Shown piece after piece: positions 19,101-31,637 of a stretch of 64,000 bases of DNA. Each line of letters begins with the position of its first letter. Position 1 is the stretch's first letter. The stretch lies in the NCBI GenBank assembly GCA_036877525.1, contig JAZGTH010000014.1, forward strand, positions 137,001 to 201,000, written 5' to 3'. The position numbers and the translations under genes are program-made. The notes under the pieces are model-generated. The model worked only from the letters and a program-made list of their open reading frames with translations. It had not been told where the DNA came from and did no database searches. The DNA is from Chromobotia macracanthus. Lineage: Eukaryota; Chordata; Actinopteri; Cypriniformes; Botiidae.

Positions 19101-22100
19101 ACTACAGAGACACACCCTTACTACAGAGACACTACCCACTACAGAGACACTACAGAGACACTACAGAGACACTACAGAGACACACCCTTACTACAGAGAC
19201 ACTACAGAGACACTACAGAGACACTACAGAGACACACCCTTACTACAGAGACACTACAGAGACACACCCTTACTACAGAGACACTACAGAGACACACCCT
19301 TACTACAGAGACACTACAGAGACACACCCTTACTACAGAGACACACCCTTACTACAGAGACACACCCTTACTACAGAGACACTATAGAGACACTACAGAG
19401 ACACTACAGAGACACACCCTTACTACAGAGACACTATAGAGACACTACAGAGACACTACAGAGACACACCCTTACTACAGAGACACTATAGAGACACTAC
19501 AGAGACACTACAGAGACACACCCTTACTACAGAGACACTACAGAGAACACCCACTACAGACACCCTTACTACAGAGACACTACAGAGACACACCCTTACT
19601 ACAGAGACACTACAGAGACACTACACCACTACAGAGACACTACAGAGACACTACAGAGACACTACAGAGACACACCCTTACTACAGGACACTACAGGACA
19701 CTACAGAGACACACCCTTACTACAGAGACACTATAGAGACACTACAGAGACACTACAGAGACACACCCTTACTACAGAGACACTACAGAGACACACCCTT
19801 ACTACAGAGACACACCCTTACTACAGAGACACTACAGAGACACACCCTTACTACAGAGACACTACAGAGACACTACAGAGACACACCCTTACTACAGAGA
19901 CACACCCTTACTACAGAGACACTACAGAGACACACCCTTACTACAGAGACACACCCTTACTACAGAGACACTACAGAGACACACCCTTACTACAGAGACA
20001 CACCCTTACTACAGAGACACTACAGAGACACACCCTTACTACAGAGACACACCCTTACTACAGAGACACTACAGAGACACTACAGAGACACACCCTTACT
20101 ACAGAGACACTACAGAGACACTACAGAGACACACCCTTACTACAGGACACTACAGAGACACTACAGAGACACACCCTTACTACAGAGACAACCTTACTAC
20201 AGAGACACTACAGAGACACACCCTTACTACAGAGACACTACAGAGACACTACAGAGACACACCCTTACTACAGAGACACACCCTTACTACAGAGACACTA
20301 CAGAGACACACCCTTACTACAGAGACACACCCTTACTACAGAGACACTACAGAGACACACCCTTACTACAGAGACACTACAGAGACACTACAGAGACACA
20401 CCCTTACTACAGAGACACTACAGAGACACTACAGAGACACACCCTTACTACAGAGACACTACAGAGACACTACAGAGACACACCCTTACTACAGAGACAC
20501 TACAGAGACACCCCCTTACTACAGAGACACTACAGAGACACTACAGAGACACACCCTTACTACAGAGACACTACAGAGACACACCCTTACTACAGAGACA
20601 CTACAAAGACACACCCTTACTACAGAGACACTACAGAGACACACCCTTACTACAGAGACACACCCTTACTACAGAGACACTACAGAGACACACCCTTACT
20701 ACAGAGACACTACAGAGACACTACAGAGACACACCCTTACTACAGAGACACTACAGAGACACACCCTTACTACAGAGACACTACAGAGACACTACAGAGA
20801 CACACCCTTACTACAGAGACACTACAGAGACACTACAGAGACACACCCTTACTACAGAGACACTACAGAGACACACCCTTACTACAGAGACACTACAGAG
20901 ACACACGCTTATTACAGAGACACACCCTTACTACAGAGACACTACAGAGACACTACAGAGACACACCCTTACTACAGAGACACTACAGAGACACACGCTT
21001 ATTACAGAGACACATGCTCATTATAGAGACACGTTCACTACAAAGACACTACAGATACACGCTCACTACACACACACTACAGAGACACATGTTCACTACC
21101 GTGACAAGCTCACTACAAAGACTACAGAGACACGCTCACTACACAGACACCACAGAGACACATGTTCACTACACACACACTACAGAGACACGTTCACTAC
21201 AAAGACACTACAGAGACATGCTCACTACACACACTACAGAGACACGTTCAATACAAAGACACTACAGAGACATGCTCACTACACACACTACAGAGACACG
21301 TTCAATACAAAGACACTACAGAGACATGCTCACTACACACACACTACAGTGACACGTTCACTACAGAGACACTACAGAGACATGCTCACTACACACACAC
21401 TACAGAGACACACTCACTACAGAGACACTACAGAGACACATGCTCACTACACACACACTACAGAAACACGCTCACTACAGAGACACTACAGAGACACGCT
21501 CACTACACAGACACCACAGAGACACGTTCACTTCCTCTGGTCTCCCAGCTCAGTAAGTACCTCAGTAATCTACACAACTATTGCTCATAGAGGGACTTCA
21601 AATTAATCAGTATCTCATGTGCTTTATGAAAAGCAGCTTTAACATTCCTAAAAACATGATGTTCCTGATTCAGTGTGAATCTCTTTTATACACCCACATC
21701 TGACAGAATGAACAAACACTGGAGTCACACAAACATCTGCAAAGATAAAACCAGAGCATGGAACACACACAGAAATTACCCTGATCTCTTTAATATCTCA
21801 TCTGTGTTTCCTACACAGTAATGAGTTTAAAAGGAGAATTTGCTGAATAAAAACCTAAGTTGAGAAAAACAACCTAACAATGACGGTGAAGATGATATGA
21901 AGTTGACACACACACACACACACATTATTTCTCTATATATACATTTGGTCCCGACAATGATGAAAAACAAGAACACAGACACACAAACTCACACACAAAG
22001 ACACAAACAAACACACAGAAAAACACACTGCAGCAGTGGGAGTGGCTGGTACCTCGTCGCAGCAGGAAGGGTTTGGTGTAATCCCAGCTGTCATTGTCGT

Positions 22101-25100
22101 TTCTGATGACGTTAAGACGTGAGGGCTGGAATGAGAGAGCAGAATGCCACTGCGTGTGTGTTAGCTCCTGCCCGTGTGTGTGTGTGTGTGTGTGTGAGTG
22201 TGTGAACGCTGCACATTTACCCGAGCATATTCGATTTTCAGTGTGCAGCAGCCAGCGTAGATGTCAGCTCCGTTCAGGGCTGCTTTGGCTTTCTGGGCGT
22301 TCTGGATGGATTCAAACGTGACGCAGTCAAAGAAAATCTCGAAGCTGATGATGACAATCACACACTCTTCATCTGTGTGTGTGTGAGATCAGCACAACAC
22401 ACACTGACAATAAGCCACAGAAGGCACATGTGTGTGTCACATACTGTCTCATGTTCTCCTGACGTCTGCACCTCACACATTCAGGGGAGTAAATACGTAG
22501 CAAAACACACCCCCAACATCTTCAACTGTTCTTATATTGACAAATTAAATTAAAAAACAATTACTGACAGCCAACAGCAAAATCTACAGACACACACACA
22601 GACACACAAAGACACACACAGGCACACAAAGACACACACACAGGCACAGGAAGGATATTCCACCATGGCCTGGATCCCGTTTCTCTTGAAGATGACGATC
22701 CGCAGCACATTTCCAATTGGATTACAGACCGTGTATAAAACATCCTACAGGAGAAAAGATTATAAAGAGTGTTAGGTGAGGAGTCTCACCTAACACTCAC
22801 AGTTCAACTCACATCCAACTAACAACAAAAATACAAACGAAAAAAGTGAGGGGTTGTTCACACATGACAATATGTTTTGAATTGTTTCTGGGTGTCTACA
22901 TGTGCTGCATAAAGTTTTTTTGCCTGTTTTACATGATCCCTGAATGATGCAGTCAACCAGTGCAGGGCAGAATGATCTCCAGCATCACTCACACATATAC
23001 TATATACATAACATATAATATGCTGTGTCTGTGTGGTTCTCATAAAAAGTTGATTTCATGATAAAATTATTCATCTTCAGAAAGTCAATAAATGTTGGAA
23101 AGGCAGCAGGCATCATGTAGATGTGTATATGTTGTAAATGATTTTACGTATGATTTTACATGCCATTCCATGTGCATTTTGACTATAAACATACCTGTAT
23201 CACTGATACAGACAGCTCAACAAAGTTGTCTAGGTAGTAAGCATGCTGGAGTTTTGAAGTGCTAAAATCAGACACTGTCTGTGGACTCTACTGTGATATC
23301 AGTCTGTGCTTCTGTCACAGGTTCAAGCTATAGACACTGGTTATGGGGTGCTGGGTTAAAGCTGTCCTGTAGTGATGCTGTGGGCCTGGTTGCCATGGTA
23401 GTAAGATACGGCAGGGCCTCGGTTACCGTAGTGATGGGATAGAGTGGATTCTGGATAGAGAGCAGCAGCACTTTGTTTCCGCTGTTGGGGTCATCTGTGT
23501 TGGTGGGGCGCGTGATGCGTTTGCTGGTGGAGTAGTTGAAGTACGCCTGCTGTCCGGCGATGTAGATGGGCTTCTGTGAACCGCATGCCACACAGCGGTC
23601 GGCGCTCTGCACGTCCTCAAACTCCACCAAAGCCTGACGCTTGAAGGGCATCATCATGACATAACTGCAACCAGAACCAGCCAATCAGAGGAGAGCTTTC
23701 TACAGTAATGCTTCTCAACTGTGTCTGAGTTCATTCTGTCATATGAAAGGTTTTTGGAGCATGATGGATTAAATGTCATGTTTTCTCTCTTTTCTCTGGT
23801 CAATGTTTTAGAAACCAGTGAACACATGGTTATGGGATGTTTTCATTGAAATGACCATCAGTCTATAAATACACCAGATGGATTTCTGCTGAGGACTAAA
23901 GCTCATTTTTCACTTGACATGTCAACCCTGTGCAATGCAAGTAAATCTTTTCACAAAACAGCTGCAGTCATGCTAATATTATCCTGCTTGAGCCCAGTGC
24001 TTGATTCCTTCCATACAGAAATAGATTTTAACATCATTAGCTTAATTTCTCTGGAGCATCTGTGAGTTTAAATGTCTCGTCAATTCAGAACCAAAAGCAA
24101 CAGAAGAATTATTTCCTTTGAAACTGTGAGGATATTTATATAATAAAGAGGAAAAGAGCAACACGGCCATGAGAGCTTTAGTCTGCAGTTTAAGACAGCT
24201 GAACTTACATTAAGTTCATGAGAACAGGTTAAAAATGAAAATAAAATAGTCAATTTACCAGATGTTTCCAAATTTTTCCAAGGCCTCAATCAGATCAGCC
24301 TCCACCACAGACTCACACAATCCCCGTACATGAACAACAGGAGAGGGAGAGATCTGATGTGTGTCAGAGCTGTTATCCTGCAGAACCCATACACACAAAA
24401 TCACACACAGACACATATTTTCATTAACATTCAATATTTAATCAAGTTCCTGAAGTGCTCAAAAACAAATCAAAGATCTTTGTGTTAATACTGAGATGCA
24501 GGTGACACGAAGTGCCAAGAAATGGGCCTGTTAGGTGAAGATCAATCTGTGAAGATTACTGAAGCACGTGACACGGTATGACATGATTATAATATCAAAC
24601 CTAAAAACAGCCTCAATTATTAAAATCTCATATCACACAGTTTATCACTGTAACTGTATATATCACAATATATTTTTTTCTGATGGAAATTCAATGAAAA
24701 ATGAGTTATATAGTATAGTATATGAATGTGCTCATGGACAGTTTTTATTATTTTTCACAGTAATGCTCATAAGATGACACCCCTCCGTGTTGTTCTTGCA
24801 GACACCAACACACTCATTTACTTCCAGAGAGAGACTGAAGTTTCTTCAGACAAGTGTAGTCAAATCAGTTTGATTAGGCCACTACTGCAAAAACAATCTG
24901 ACTTTTTCAATATTTATCTTCTTAGTTTAGCATCAAGTAATTATCCACTATTGGCATCAGCCAGAAGTTCTATCTTGGTGCATCTCAAAATCTATTTTGT
25001 CAACAGAAAAGCAAGAAGCAGGGCAAAGCAACACCATCTTTTCCATGTAAAACAATGCCTTCTGACTGCTGCACAGAACCTGATTTCCTCTGCACGCTTC

Positions 25101-25302
25101 AAACAATCTTTCCATTGTCTGCTTTGCAAAACTCCTAACTGCTATTGTCAACCACAGAGATCAGAAGACAAACAACAGCAGATCCTCCTCAAACTGCAGT
25201 CTCACACACTCACACACACTGTAACATTACATGACAAACAGAAACATGCACGGAGCGGTAAATGTCTTAAAAAATCATAAACAAAACAATAAAAAGCTAG
25301 AA

Positions 25303-25367
<65 letters not shown>

Positions 25368-28300
25368 CATAAACATGTATGTATTTGTTATTCTTCTTTT
25401 GTATTCCTCTTTTATTTGTTTCTACCCAACAGACTGCATTTAAACTGCACCTGCGGTTGGAATTGTTTATTCTTTGTTTATCCAGAGCTGAACTGATCAT
25501 CACAGACTCTCAATGTGATCCAGAGCTGAACTGATCATCACAGATTCTCAGTGTGATCCAGAGCTGAACTGATCATCACAGATTCTCAATGTGCTCCAGA
25601 ACTGAATTGATCATCACAGATTCTCAATGTGATCCAGAGCTGAACCGATCATCACAGATTCTCAATGTGATCCAGAGCTGAACTGATCATCACAGATTCT
25701 CAATGTGATCCAGAGCTGAACTGATCATCACAGATTCTCAATGTGAACCAGAGCTGAACTGATCATCACAGATTCTCAATGTGATCCAGAGCTGAACTGA
25801 TCATCACAGATTCTCAGTGTGATCCAGAGCTGAACTGATCATCACAGATTCTCAGTGTGATCCAGAGCTGAACTGATCATCACAGATTCTCAATGTGAAT
25901 TGATCATTAGTAAGTCATTACCCAAAACACCATCACAGCAAAAAGCAGCAAAGCAACACCCTGGAAACCACCCACAACTTGAACATTCTAGTGGTAGTAA
26001 AAGGTCTCAGAATATGTCCCTGACCATTTGTACTGTTATACCACACACAAAAACATCCAGATCTAAAATTTAATTTCTATTATTTAGGGACTTTCAGGGA
26101 TCAAGGTCAAACATTCATGATTCCTGACGTGACAATAAGAAACTCTTCAATAAGAAGAAAAAAGTTTGTGTGTTTCTGTGGGGAAATAAAGCAATTAGAA
26201 AGACTGAACTAAATCTCTTAAATAATAATAGATGACAAAAGAAGTGCGTATTTGAGTGGAAATATATTACAGCTTTCGTAATTTGTGGTCACTGCAGGAC
26301 ACAGTAGGAGGAAGTATAGACTGAGACATGTCTGTTTATGTCCAAATATGTCTGATGGTAGAAAAAGAGCCCATCAAACAGAAGCAAAACTCCTGAACAG
26401 AGAATGTAATGCTGGTAAAGCTTTCATTTAAGTTCAACTAGAGATGGACTCGTCTGCTGTATGTAGAAACAAAAGAGTAATTCTTTGGTTTAACTGCAGA
26501 ATGATGCTTGAATATTTTCACCACTAAAGCATGTGACCTCACTGCTGTTCAAATGATGTTCAAATTCACATGGAAATTACTTTTACATGGACATAAAGTG
26601 CATGCAAAATCCTCACTAGCGGCAATTTCTCACTTCCTTCTCACTAAGAGTGTGTTTAGAGTTGATGAGAAATTCTCCAGCGTTCTCGTTCTGTTTCACT
26701 CCTGAATGAATTTTGTGATGGAGCAGAAATTCCTGTGAAAATCTGTCCATGAAGAAAGTGATACATGATCATTCATACAGCTGCCATGCAAATATTAGCC
26801 GCATGTAAGTCATCTCCAACATCACACATCACTGCATGATGTAGACACCATTCTTCAAAATCATTCGGTGACATTTTAAGATAAACCGAACAGCAACTAA
26901 ATTAATGCCACAGTACACGCACACTCACACACACAAAAACAAAACACACACACTCTCTCACACACATACACAAAAACAAGAAACACACACACACTCTCAC
27001 ATACACAAAAACAAGAAAACACACACACTCACATACACACAAAAAAAACAAGAAAACACACACACTCTCACATACACACACACAAAAACAAGAACACACA
27101 CTCACATACACACACACTCTCACATACACACTCTCACATACACAAAAACAAGAACACACACACACTCTCACATACACAAAAACAAGAAAACACACACACA
27201 CTCACATACACACACACAAAAACAAGAACACACACACACACACTCACATACACACACACAAAAACAAGCACACACACTCTCTCACATACACAAAAACAAG
27301 AAAACACACACAATCTCACATACACACACACAAAAACAAGCACACACACTCTCTCACATACACAAAAACAAGTAAACACACACACTCTCGCACACACACA
27401 TTCACACAAACAAGAACACACACTCTCTCACATACACACACAAAAACAAGAACACACACACACTCTCACACACACACACACACATAAACAAGAACACACA
27501 CTCTCACACACACACACACACACACACATAAACAAGAACACACACTCTCTCACATACACACACACAAAAACAAGCACACACACTCCCTCACATACACACA
27601 CACAAAAACAAGAACACACACACTCTCACATACACACACACACAAAACAAGAACACACACACTCTCACATACACACACACAAAAACAAGAACACACACAC
27701 TCTCACATACACACACACACAAAAACAAGAACACACACTCTCTCACATACACACACACAAAAACAAGAACACACACACTCTCACATACACACACACAAAA
27801 ACAAGAACACACACACACTCTCACATACACACACACACAAAAACAAGAACACACACACACTCTCACATACACACACACAAAAACAAGAACACACACACAC
27901 AAAAACAAGAACACACACACACTCTCACATACACACACACAAAAACAAGAACACACACACACTCTCACACACACAAAAACTAGCACACACACTCTCTCAC
28001 ATACACACACACAAAAACAAGAACACACACACTCTCACATACACACACACAAAAACAAGAACACACACACACTCTCACACACACACACACACATAAACAA
28101 GAACACACACTCTCTCACATACACACACACAAAAACAAGCACACACACTCCCTCACACACACACACACACAAAAACAAGAACACACACACTCTCACATAC
28201 ACACACACACAAAAACAAGAACACACACTCTCTCACATACACATACACAAAAACAAGAACACACACTCTCTCACATACACACACACAAAAACAAGAACAC

Positions 28301-31300
28301 ACACACTCTCACATACACACACACAAAAACAAGAACACACACACTCTCACATACACACACACAAAAACAAGAAAACACACACACTCTCACATACACAAAA
28401 ACAAGAAAACACACACACTCTCACATACACACACACAAAAACAAGCACACACACTCTCTCACATACACAAAAACAAGAAAACACACACAATCTCACATAC
28501 ACACACACAAAAACAAGCACACACACTCTCTCACATACACAAAAACAAGTAAACACACACACTCTCGCACACACACATTCACACAAACAAGAACACACAC
28601 TCTCTCACATACACACACACAAAAACAAGCACACACACTCCCTCACATATACACACACAAAAACAAGAACACACACACTCTCACATACACACACACACAC
28701 AAAAACAAGAACACACACACTCTCACATACACACACACACAAAACAAGAACACACACACTCTCACATACACACACACAAAAACAAGAACACACACACTCT
28801 CACATACACACACAAAAACAAGAACACACACTCTCTCACATACACACACACAAAAACAAGAACACACACACTCTCTCACATACACACACAAAAAAACAAG
28901 AACACACACTCTCTCACATACACACACACAAAAACAAGAACACACACACTCTCACATACACACACACAAAAACAAGAACACACACACACTCTCACATACA
29001 CACACACACAAAAACAAGAACACACACACACTCTCACATACACACACACAAAAACAAGAACACACACACACAAAAACAAGAACACACACACACTCTCACA
29101 TACACACACACAAAAACAAGAACACACACACACACTCTCACACACACAAAAACAAGCACACACACTCTCTCACATACACACACACAAAAACAAGAACACA
29201 CACACAAAAACAAGAACACACACACACACAAAAACAAGAACACACACACTCTCACACACACACACAAAAACAAGAACACACACTCTCTCACATACACACA
29301 CACACAAAAACAAGAACACACACACTCTCACATACACACACACAAAAACAAGAACACACACACTCTCACATACACACACACACAAAAACAAGAACACACA
29401 CACACTCTCACATACACACACACACACACAAAAACAAGAACACACACACACTCTCACATACACACACACAAAAACAAGAACACACACACACTCTCACACA
29501 CACAAAAACAAGACCACACACTCTCTCACATACACACACACAAAAACAAGAACACACACACTCTCACATACACACACACAAAAACAAGCACACACACTCT
29601 CTCACATACACACACACAAAAACAAGCACACACACACTCTCACATACACACACACAAAAACAAGCACACACACTCTCTCACATACACACACACAAAAACA
29701 AGAACACACACACTCTCACATACACACACACAAACACAAGAACACACACATTTACTTCGCTCTGGAAATAAAAACATATAAAGCACATATAAAGGTATTT
29801 ACAGACTACAACTTAACCCTAAAAGAAAACGGTTTACATTTTCTTAATAAATAAAACATGATTTCTTTTAATGATATTGTTTTTCTAGTAAGACACAGAC
29901 ACAACACACTACTGTGCCATAAACACACAAACATGTAACAGGTCACATAATACCAACACTGCTGTACTTAAAACAAATAATTTAAGAACATGAACTAAAT
30001 TAAAACAATAAAACATTAAACGTAGACAATCATAATTAACTTGTTTGTTATGCAAATTTATAATTAGGAAAACAATAAAGTGGCCAAACTTTGAATATTC
30101 AGGTAAAAAAGTTTAATCAAACTAATGCAAAACCAGGTTAGTCAGACTGACAGCAGACAGTGTTATGACAGCAAAGTAACAATATCTCAGAACCTCCAGG
30201 AAATGAGCAGCCAGATCAGACGCATTCTTGCCCTTTTTTAGACCCTGTGGCTGCTGTTATCAGACTCTAGTTTGATTAGAGAAATTGGTCAAATAAAATG
30301 TTTTGGGAGATGCAGGGACAGAATCAACGCTTTTTTCCCGGAGCGAAAGTATGCCGCACATAAACCTCAATCCTGCGCCTTCACAAACCACTGTCCAATG
30401 TCAACACATTGCTGTCAATCCTACCTTCACCATGGTTTTAATATTAAATAATATAGGTAATGTTAAACAATATATGCTATATTCATATATTTAGTGCTTG
30501 AGGTGTTGAGGACACAATGTTTTTATGAATATCTGAATATAATTGCAGAACCTCATATACGCAGATGATTCAGTCCTCTGTGAATAAACTGACAGACAGT
30601 ATCTGTACAGTGAGTATCTGTACATTTCTGAAACAGGACCATCACACAATGAGAAACATCCAGACATCCAGATTGATGAATGAATATCACATCTGCTCAA
30701 ACTGATCCTCCATATGATCACAACAGTGCGTCAGTGATCTGCTTCACTCAATAATACTGACAGTATCAAGTCATCTTGAACATTCTTTGAGAAGTAAAGC
30801 ACTGAACTCCCTCATCCATAAAAGAGCCATTTTATAAGGTACAGAATAAACCGTAAGAGGTTCCCTGTGATCAGAGTCTTCCTAAAATATACAATTCAAG
30901 ATAAATATAGTGTGTGTAGAAGCTGCTAACAGCAGATAACATCATGGTTTCCTCTGCAAACCAAAGACAGAAATGACAACAGAGCAACAACATTACCAGG
31001 AAATTACATCAACCAAAAGAACTACACACACATACAAGAAACTTTTCCTGTAAGAGACTATACTGATAAGGTGAATCTTAAAAGCTTTTAAGATCACTGA
31101 GGTTGTCTTTAGTGTTGTGAGTGTTATTACAGGATGCACAATATCATTTACTTATAATGATAATGTATATCACCTAACCCTAACCCTAACCCAACAAACA
31201 AAAGATCTGATAATCAGTAAAATAACTTCACTTGACTATCTTCACAGAATTTTCTCATTTCATAAAGTAATTTTCTTTGAGCACAAATTAAACATGCACA

Positions 31301-31588
31301 AAGAAATTAAAGTTATATTATATATTAAACTAAGTACACCACAGGAGTGTGTTTTACTACTAACTCTCCTACAGCAGCCTGCTGTTAGAACAACACACAT
31401 TGAAATCTATCTCTCATCTGTCAGTCAAACTACACAGAAGGTGAAGACACATTGAAATTCCCAGACAGCCCCACAGAAAGCCCAGATGAGTACAGAAACC
31501 CACCACACACAGACACACAAACAGAAGAGAGAGAGAGAGAGAGAGACACACACACACACAGAGACAGACACACAGACGAACAAAGAGA

Positions 31589-31637
<49 letters not shown>

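Noticed and set aside
19096..21606. Open frames with ETLQRHYRDT repeats
   Set aside because: Direct product of the 11/19-bp minisatellite lying inside hnrnpll intron 6.
22331..22345. GT-AG solution for hnrnpll intron 4 using the ATCAG or GAG acceptors
   Set aside because: These add residues such as FEIFFDCVT that break the conserved RRM2 strand and need weak donors; the AT-AC solution fits exactly.
24726..25280. 184-codon open frame on the + strand
   Set aside because: Antisense within hnrnpll intron 1, no recognisable domain, amino-acid composition of random AT-rich sequence.
25480..25898. Regular 38-bp repeats that could suggest a CRISPR-like array
   Set aside because: There are no unique spacers between repeats, and this is a vertebrate intron; it is a minisatellite.
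26902..29487. Many open frames encoding Cys-Val-rich (VCVCV) or His-Thr-rich peptides
   Set aside because: They are translations of the CA/TG minisatellite, open in several frames because the unit lacks stops. No start context, splice links or known fold.
26917..29749. Idea that the large CA minisatellite is an hnRNP L-type autoregulatory binding array
   Set aside because: hnrnpll is on the minus strand, so its own transcript carries the GU-rich complement, not CA. Only an antisense RNA could present CA repeats.
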